NCBI GenBank assembly: GCA_012516665.1
Contig: JAAYWN010000043.1
Span: forward strand, 1-38,289
From: Erysipelotrichaceae bacterium
GTDB lineage: Bacteria > Bacillota_I > Bacilli_A > Erysipelotrichales > Erysipelotrichaceae
Length of the DNA stretch: 38,289 nt
Direction: 5' to 3'
Part shown: positions 33,331-38,289 of the stretch, in pieces
How positions within the stretch are numbered: position 1 is the stretch's first letter
Layout: each line of letters starts with the position of its first letter
The notes under the pieces: generated by a model
Database searches by the model: none
Told to the model about the DNA's origin: nothing
The model's input: the letters and a program-made list of their open reading frames with translations, nothing else
Made by a program: the position numbers and the translations under genes

Positions 33331-33465
33331 TTATTTCACTGCGGTATCCGGTGCAGCATAATCATCTGTCGGATTAACAGTATCCTTGGAAATGTCCGTA
33401 GGATCCTGCGTAAACTGTGCATATGCCGTTACGGATGCATTGCCATTTTTATCAAAGCTGTGCAT
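33331..33465 (-). CDS. Doubtful 44-residue ORF between two terminators
   Basis: 44 residues, MHSFDKNGNASVTAYAQF and on, polar and without a recognised family. It lies between the ileS terminator (33474-33499) and a second terminator (33287-33316), which suggests that a small RNA or peptide gene is made here. The ATG has no ribosome binding site and sits in the 3' arm of a GTGCA/TGCAC hairpin. A longer frame from 33537 starts inside ileS. The 33154-33330 remainder holds only the second terminator and the probable glgB promoter region. Confidence 0.3.
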   Translation of the reverse strand: MHSFDKNGNASVTAYAQFTQDPTDISKDTVNPTDDYAAPDTAVK

Positions 33466-33473
33466 TTCTGCAC

Positions 33474-33499
33474 AAAAAAGAGAAGATTGTTCATCTTCT
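33474..33499 (-). terminator. ileS terminator
   Basis: On the minus strand AGAAGAT/ATCTTCT arms (33499-33493 with 33487-33481) are followed by CTTTTTT. It lies 14 nt after the stop codon at 33513. Confidence 0.8.
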
Positions 33500-33512
33500 C
33501 CTATAGTTGGCA

Positions 33513-36227
33513 CTAATGATCCATGACTGAATGGCATCTTGGGCAGAGGCCATTCTCATCTGCTTCTTCAGAATAGTTCCAGCATCTTGGGCACTTCGTT
33601 CCCTTTGCCTTCACCACTTTGACGCTTCTTTCATTTCCTTCACTGATCACTGCTTTGGATACGATCATCCATTGAGCGGCTGTTCCCTTTAGTCCCTTGA
33701 TCATTAGTTCTGCTTCTTCCTTTGGCAGCGTCAGATCTAATTCTGCTTCCTGAGCTGTACCGATCTGCTTAGCAGCTCTGGCTTCTTCCAGTGCTTTCAG
33801 GACATCATTTCTGATATTCAGAAGCTGATCAAATTCTCCTTCGATCTCAGCTGCATTGGCGTAATTCTGTCCCTGCGGGAATTCTGTATAGTGTACAGAT
33901 TCTGCTTCATCATCATTGAAGTGCGACCATACTTCTTCACATGTATAGACAAGGAACGGTGCCCACAGCTTCACTAAGGCATCTGTGCAGTTCCAATAGA
34001 CTGACTGCACCTGTCTTCTGCGATGATCATTTTTACTGCTGCAGTATAGAATATCCTTAGTGAAATCACAGTAATAGGAAGACAATTCATTGACCATGAA
34101 ATTCGTCAATGCTTTCGATGCATCCAGGAAATCATATTCTTTGCAATCACTGCGTACAGCTTTGACCACTTCATTCAATTTGACCATGATATACTGATCA
34201 GCCGGTTCCAGATCTGCATAGGATACCATATCTTTCTTTGGATCAAAGTCGGATGGATGAATATTTCCTAATAAGAAGCGGAACGTATTGCGAATCTTGC
34301 GGTACTGATCTGATACCTGCTTGATATTGCTTGGGCCAAGCTTAAGGTCTTCTCTGAAATCAGAAGTCATTGCCCATAAGCGGAAGACATCGGCGCCATT
34401 GACATTGATGATATCCATCGGATTGACAACATTGCCGACAGACTTGGACATCTTTTCACCTTTCGAATCAACAACATAGCCGTGTGACAGAACTTCTTTG
34501 TAAGGAGCAGTGCCATTGACAGCCGTGCTGACGATCAAAGAAGAATTGAACCATCCGCGGTATTGATCGCTTCCTTCAAAGTACAGGTCGCATGGATAGC
34601 TGTCATCTCTGGCAATCAGTTCATTCCATGACGAACCAGAATCGAACCAGACATCCATGATATCTTTTTCTTTCGTAAAGCAGCCGTTCGGCGACTTTGC
34701 ATTCGTATAGCCTTCCGGCAGCAGTTCTTTGGCTTCTTTTTCAAACCAGATATTGGTGCCGTATTTGCCGAATAATTCCGCAACATGATTGAAGACATCC
34801 ATCTCCATGATCGGTGAGCCATCTTCGTTATAGAAGATTGGGATTGGAACGCCCCATAATCTCTGCCGGGAAATGCACCAGTCACCGCGGTCTGCAATCA
34901 TATTATGCATGCGCTTCTGACCGAAGGAATTGTGCCATACGACCTTATGATCGATCTCATCCAGCAGCTGCGGCTTGATCTTGTCAATGGAGCAGAACCA
35001 TTGCTTTACGGCTCTGAAGATGACCTTCTTCTTTAAACGGTCATCGTGCGGATAGCTGTGGACAATATTCTCAACAGCCAGCAGACATCCTTTCTCGCTC
35101 ATATCGTGAATGACAGCCTTAGAGCAGTCCTCAAAGAACATACCTTCATATTTGCCGGCATTCTCATTCATCTTTCCCTGATAATCAACGGTATTGATCG
35201 GTGCTAAGCCATATTTAGCGCACACATTGAAGTCATCAAGACCATGGCCGCCGGCAGTATGAACAACGCCCGTGCCATCTTCATCCGTGACATGATTGCC
35301 AAGAAGCACTGGGCATTCTTTGTCAAAGATCACATGATGATAGGTAATGCCTTCCAATTCTTTTCCTTTGAAAGTACGCAGGATCCCCTGATTGGTCAGA
35401 TGGAATTTTTCCAGCAGAGCATCGACAAACTTTGCCAAGAAGACCAGTTTACCTTTTTCGGTCTGCACTTCAGCGTAATCAAAGCGCTCATTCATCGAGA
35501 CAGCTTCGTTAGCTGCCATGGTCCAAGGCGTGGTCGTCCAGATCACAAAGTAATCATCGGAATCCAATATACCTTTGCCATCCGCAATCTGGAAAGCAAG
35601 ATAGATTGTCGCATCTTTGACATCTTTATAGACGATCTCCGAATCTGCCACTGCTGTTTCATTATACGGTGACCAATAGACAGGCTTGAAGCCCTGAAAG
35701 ATCATGCCGGCAGAAGCCATTTTTCCGAATGTCTTTACCTGACGTTCTTCAAATTCACGATTCAATGTAATATACGGATGTTCATAGTCTGCGATCTGTC
35801 CCAGGCGCTTTTCCGTTGCCATCTGTGTTTCGATCTGCGAATGAACGAACTCATTGCATTTCTGACGGAATTCCGCAGCACTGATCTTTTTGCGATCAAC
35901 CCCAAGTTTCTGAATCGCATTCTCGGTCGGCAGTCCATGGGTATCCCAGCCTGGAAAGTACGGTGTGTAATAGCCCAGCATTGCATGCGATCTGACAATA
36001 AAATCTTTAATAGAACGATTCATTGCTGTGCCTGCATGCAGGTTCCCATTGGCGTACGGAGGACCATCATGAAGAATAAAAGCCTTCTGTCCTTTATGAT
36101 GTGCAAGCAGATTCTGATAATAGTTGTTCTCCTCCCACTGTTTTAAAATGCCTGGTTCTTTCTTGGCAAGATTTCCCCGCATTTCAAATTCTGTGTTCGG
36201 CATGTTCAGCGTGTCTTTGTAATCCAT
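33513..36227 (-). CDS. ileS: Isoleucyl-tRNA synthetase with altered HIGH motif
   Basis: 904 residues. The class I catalytic motif, normally HIGH, reads HAGT at 64-67, in PYANGNLHAGTAMN; the neighbouring GWDTHGLPxE motif is present as GLPTE. The editing domain contains WTTTPWT and the threonine-rich region, with GTGVVHTAGGHGLDDF in place of the usual APGHG. KMSKS is intact in GEKMSKSVGN. A C-terminal zinc ribbon (CPRCWNYSEE...CPRC) is complete. It charges tRNA-Ile. AAGGAGAG precedes the start and a T-box leader controls it. Confidence 0.96.
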   Translation of the reverse strand: MDYKDTLNMPNTEFEMRGNLAKKEPGILKQWEENNYYQNLLAHHKGQKAFILHDGPPYANGNLHAGTAMNRSIKDFIVRSHAMLGYYTPYFPGWDTHGLPTENAIQKLGVDRKKISAAEFRQKCNEFVHSQIETQMATEKRLGQIADYEHPYITLNREFEERQVKTFGKMASAGMIFQGFKPVYWSPYNETAVADSEIVYKDVKDATIYLAFQIADGKGILDSDDYFVIWTTTPWTMAANEAVSMNERFDYAEVQTEKGKLVFLAKFVDALLEKFHLTNQGILRTFKGKELEGITYHHVIFDKECPVLLGNHVTDEDGTGVVHTAGGHGLDDFNVCAKYGLAPINTVDYQGKMNENAGKYEGMFFEDCSKAVIHDMSEKGCLLAVENIVHSYPHDDRLKKKVIFRAVKQWFCSIDKIKPQLLDEIDHKVVWHNSFGQKRMHNMIADRGDWCISRQRLWGVPIPIFYNEDGSPIMEMDVFNHVAELFGKYGTNIWFEKEAKELLPEGYTNAKSPNGCFTKEKDIMDVWFDSGSSWNELIARDDSYPCDLYFEGSDQYRGWFNSSLIVSTAVNGTAPYKEVLSHGYVVDSKGEKMSKSVGNVVNPMDIINVNGADVFRLWAMTSDFREDLKLGPSNIKQVSDQYRKIRNTFRFLLGNIHPSDFDPKKDMVSYADLEPADQYIMVKLNEVVKAVRSDCKEYDFLDASKALTNFMVNELSSYYCDFTKDILYCSSKNDHRRRQVQSVYWNCTDALVKLWAPFLVYTCEEVWSHFNDDEAESVHYTEFPQGQNYANAAEIEGEFDQLLNIRNDVLKALEEARAAKQIGTAQEAELDLTLPKEEAELMIKGLKGTAAQWMIVSKAVISEGNERSVKVVKAKGTKCPRCWNYSEEADENGLCPRCHSVMDH

Positions 36228-36251
36228 ATGTCTCTCCTTTGTATACGTATA

Positions 36252-36446
36252 TAAAAAAGCATCCCTATCTCTAAGGACGCTTTTGAACGCGGTACCACCT
36301 TAGTTTATGCAGTAAATGCATACCCTTATTTCTTCCTCATAACGCTGAGGCGCGTCTGCTCAGAAAGTGATGTCCTTGGCAATCGAATTCCTGTTTCCAC
36401 CATCCACAGGATCTCTTTTGATTTCAATTGCTTGGCGCGTCTTTCT
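36252..36446 (-). promoter_or_regulatory. T-box leader of ileS (Ile specifier AUC)
   Basis: The conserved T-box/antiterminator core AAGGTGGTACCGCG lies at 36301-36288. Stem I base pairs AGAAAG (near 36446-36441) with CTTTCT (about 36367-36362). In the loop the sequence GGAC-AUC-AC places the isoleucine codon AUC (36371-36369) in the specifier position. A terminator (arms 36282-36275 with 36264-36257, six T) follows. Uncharged tRNA-Ile would stabilise the antiterminator. The leader starts at the divIVA stop, and no clear promoter is seen between, so it may be fed from the upstream cluster or from within divIVA. Confidence 0.9.
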
Positions 36447-36929
36447 TCAGCGCAGTTTTTCTTCTGCTTCATTCAGCCATCTTAGATCAGGCATCTGCGG
36501 AAGTTTGAAGTTATCGAGCTGTTTCAATAGATCTTCCAGCTGTGTATTCATCTGTCCCTTGACTGTACCTGCGCTCTGATAGAGCTTGGTCAGATCGGTC
36601 AGGACCAAACGAGCAGTGCCCAGAGCTTCACGAATGATCTCATCCGCATTGTTCTGTGCCGTTGCAATGATCTCATTTGCTTCACGGATCGACAGACGGG
36701 CAATGCGATCGCTTGTTTCCTTGCGCACAGCATCATTCTTTTCCATCTCTGCCAGCTGCGCTTTAATGGAATTCAGTTCTCTGGTCGTTTCGACCAGCTG
36801 TTCCTGATAGAGCTCAAGCTTGCGCTGCAGAGCATCTGCCTGAGCAGCATAGCGTTCAACGGCGTCATCGACCGCGAAACGATCGTATCCATTTTTCATG
36901 ACCCGAAATGTCGGCCTTTTTGCACTCAT
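36447..36929 (-). CDS. divIVA: DivIVA-domain cell-division protein
   Basis: 160 residues. The N-terminal DivIVA motif FRVMKNGYDRFAVDDAVERY (14-33 region) binds curved membrane. It is followed by a long coiled coil to about residue 125 and a short tail. GAGGAG precedes the ATG. DivIVA marks division sites and poles. It is the last gene before the ileS T-box in the conserved sepF-ylmH-divIVA order. Confidence 0.93.
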   Translation of the reverse strand: MSAKRPTFRVMKNGYDRFAVDDAVERYAAQADALQRKLELYQEQLVETTRELNSIKAQLAEMEKNDAVRKETSDRIARLSIREANEIIATAQNNADEIIREALGTARLVLTDLTKLYQSAGTVKGQMNTQLEDLLKQLDNFKLPQMPDLRWLNEAEEKLR

Positions 36930-36940
36930 TGCATGCTCCT

Positions 36941-37681
36941 CTACATATACTGCAGAAACTCAGCTGCGATCCGACCGCTCTTTGTACTGTGACTTGTTCC
37001 TAAATAAGTAAATCTGCCAATACCGCGGATCGAAATCGTAACGTTATTATCGCACAGTTGATCGGGCTCTTCAAGACTCACGTGATTGATCTGCACCATC
37101 CCTGCACGGATCATTTCCTTTGCCGCTACGCGGCTGACATGCGCCAATGCAGCGACCAAAGCATCTGCACGGCCGCTTGCTGCGACACAGGTGATCTTCT
37201 TCGTATGAAAGATCTGCGCCGGTCTTTCTTCTGTGATCTGCAGAGATATACTGAGCTGATTGATCCTCGTCAGATGATCGATCAGAAAAGGGGCCATAGC
37301 TTCACTTGTATACAGATACAGATGATCTCCTGCAAGCCAAAAATCACCGAATGAACTGCGATCGATCTGCAGATGCATTAAAGCACCGAGAATATCACTG
37401 TGACCGATCCGGCGAAATCTTTGATCAGCCCTTGCGTCCAGACAGACAATATCAGAAAAGTCATCTTCCTCATCCGCGAGGAAAATGACCTTTTTCTTTC
37501 TTGCTTCAGGATATCCTCCATCATAGCGGATCAGATGAGAAGGCGGAAAAAGCTTTGCCATCGCACTCAGTTCCTCTTCATTCAGAAATGAAGAAGCCAG
37601 TGATTTATGCCATGTTCTGCTTTTCTCTTCCAGATCATGCAGATGCGCTGCCAATGAAGTCAGTTCCGATGCATCAGTCAT
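36941..37681 (-). CDS. ylmH: YlmH-type S4 RNA-binding protein
   Basis: 246 residues from the ATG at 37681, which overlaps the end of sepF by 8 nt; an ATG at 37771 would lie inside sepF with no site. The N-terminal half is YlmH-specific (IRYDGGYPEARKKKVIFL). The C-terminal S4 domain contains SRVAAKEMIRAGMVQINH and the final strand region. In Firmicutes YlmH binds the ribosome or stalled 50S-peptidyl-tRNA and was also linked to division-site placement. Its usual partner ylmG is not present between sepF and ylmH here. Confidence 0.9.
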   Translation of the reverse strand: MTDASELTSLAAHLHDLEEKSRTWHKSLASSFLNEEELSAMAKLFPPSHLIRYDGGYPEARKKKVIFLADEEDDFSDIVCLDARADQRFRRIGHSDILGALMHLQIDRSSFGDFWLAGDHLYLYTSEAMAPFLIDHLTRINQLSISLQITEERPAQIFHTKKITCVAASGRADALVAALAHVSRVAAKEMIRAGMVQINHVSLEEPDQLCDNNVTISIRGIGRFTYLGTSHSTKSGRIAAEFLQYM

Positions 37682-38078
37682 CTTCACTGTCGAGTGAAAT
37701 AGCCCCATCCACACCGACATTCTTCGGTGTGCAGAGAATAACATTATGACCGATCTTCTGGATCGTTCCATCTAATGCAAACACAACACCTGTCAGAAAA
37801 TCAATAGTGCGCTGTGCATAATCTCTCTGCAGCTTATGCAGGTTGACAACACACGCTCTTCTCTGCTTCAGATGACGCGCAATTTCTTCTGCTTCTTCAA
37901 AGCTTCTTGGCTCAAACAGGACCATCTGTGCATTGGTAGGAACACCCTGCACTTTTGTCTGCTTTGCTTCATAAGTACTCACAGGCTTTGTTTCCTGTTC
38001 ATCATATCCTGGTTCATTTTCATCATCGTATTCATCATCGACAGGTGCAATAAAATTCTTTAGTTTTTCGAATGCCAT
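37674..38078 (-). CDS. sepF: Cell-division protein SepF
   Basis: 134 residues. The N-terminus MAFEKLKNFI is the membrane-binding amphipathic helix. An acidic linker (about 14-40) leads to the SepF core with VVNLHKLQRDYAQRTIDFLTGVVFALDG and VILCTPKNV. SepF bundles FtsZ and tethers it to the membrane. GGAGG precedes the ATG. Confidence 0.95.
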   Translation of the reverse strand: MAFEKLKNFIAPVDDEYDDENEPGYDEQETKPVSTYEAKQTKVQGVPTNAQMVLFEPRSFEEAEEIARHLKQRRACVVNLHKLQRDYAQRTIDFLTGVVFALDGTIQKIGHNVILCTPKNVGVDGAISLDSEDD

Positions 38079-38166
38079 TTCTTATAGCCTCCATTAATAT
38101 CTACTTACAGTAGTATACCATCATGAGAATTTCAAAACAATCATTGAAACAAAATCCAATGAATTA

Positions 38167-38225
38167 CCCCGGGGCAGAGCCCTCAAACGTCTACCAGACG
38201 TTTGCCTTCACGCTTGTGCGTGAAG
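38167..38225. repeat. Three consecutive perfect hairpins at the right edge
   Basis: GGGC/GCCC (38172-38175 with 38179-38182, inside a CCCCGGGG palindrome), CAAACGTCT/AGACGTTTG (38184-38192 with 38196-38204), and CTTCACGC/GCGTGAAG (38206-38213 with 38218-38225). There is no T-run, so these are not ordinary terminators. They may be a dispersed palindromic element or the structured leader of the sepF transcript. The region 38079-38166 holds the sepF ribosome binding site and otherwise nothing clear. Confidence 0.6.
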
Positions 38226-38289
38226 CGGTGTATCTCCTCTCTGTCGGCTATATTTTTATATATAGCTGTTGATACGAATCTTGTGTACC

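Noticed and set aside
38167-38225. CRISPR repeat or transposon end
   Set aside because: The three hairpins differ in sequence, are not regularly spaced and have no neighbouring transposase or cas gene.

Overview
This window is ordinary chromosomal DNA from a low-to-mid GC Firmicute. The closest fit I can argue is the Erysipelotrichia/Clostridia side. The reasons are Gram-positive ribosome binding sites (AGGAGG-like), a sepF-ylmH-divIVA-ileS cell-division cluster with an Ile T-box, a clostridial-order rnf operon (C-D-G-E-A-B), a type III glutamine synthetase, a BceRSAB peptide-sensing module and a SAM riboswitch before metK. The genus assignment is inference. Genes are tightly packed and lie mostly on the minus strand. 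I see no prophage, IS element or CRISPR array. 

Layout. 1-3.7 kb: an EF-G paralogue behind an ankyrin protein, preceded by a possible leader ORF with a terminator/attenuator; then a small exported protein. 3.7-6.6 kb: MscS channel, YgjP-type metallopeptidase, tRNA-His, a CpaB/SAF-domain protein and a small unknown. 6.6-14 kb: a complete but odd Rnf operon (rnfC, D, G, E, A, a small Cys protein, a very short rnfB), with a divergent apbE flavin transferase and a coupled ArsP_2-type permease. 14-19.2 kb: MATE transporter, DUF362 protein, S1-domain protein plus pgi, a YuiD-type membrane protein and a NifU-C domain protein. 19.4-21.6 kb: glnN. 21.6-26.9 kb: bceRSAB preceded by two RinA/ArpU-like sigma-region-4-type regulators. 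27-33.5 kb: a COG2509 flavoprotein, an AI-2E family permease, a riboswitch with metK, and glgB. 33.3-38.1 kb: sepF, ylmH, divIVA, T-box, ileS. The right edge carries three consecutive perfect hairpins. 

How the parts fit together. Rnf exchanges electrons between ferredoxin and NADH across the membrane. ApbE would attach FMN to RnfG and RnfD, and the small Cys protein may help build the RnfA/RnfE iron-sulfur centre. The NifU-C protein may act in iron-sulfur transfer more generally. MetK makes SAM and its message appears to be read by a SAM-I-clan riboswitch. IleRS is controlled by uncharged tRNA-Ile through its T-box. The BceR operator sits at the end of bceS, so the transporter genes can be induced separately from the two-component system. 

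The items I would look at first are: the P4-less SAM-I-clan element with apparently translational output; the 95-residue RnfB with no polyferredoxin domain, together with a tandem-FMN RnfG and the inserted Cys protein; the leader ORF plus hairpin ahead of the EF-G paralogue; the HAGT signature in IleRS; and three genes whose start codons lie at the predicted transcription start.
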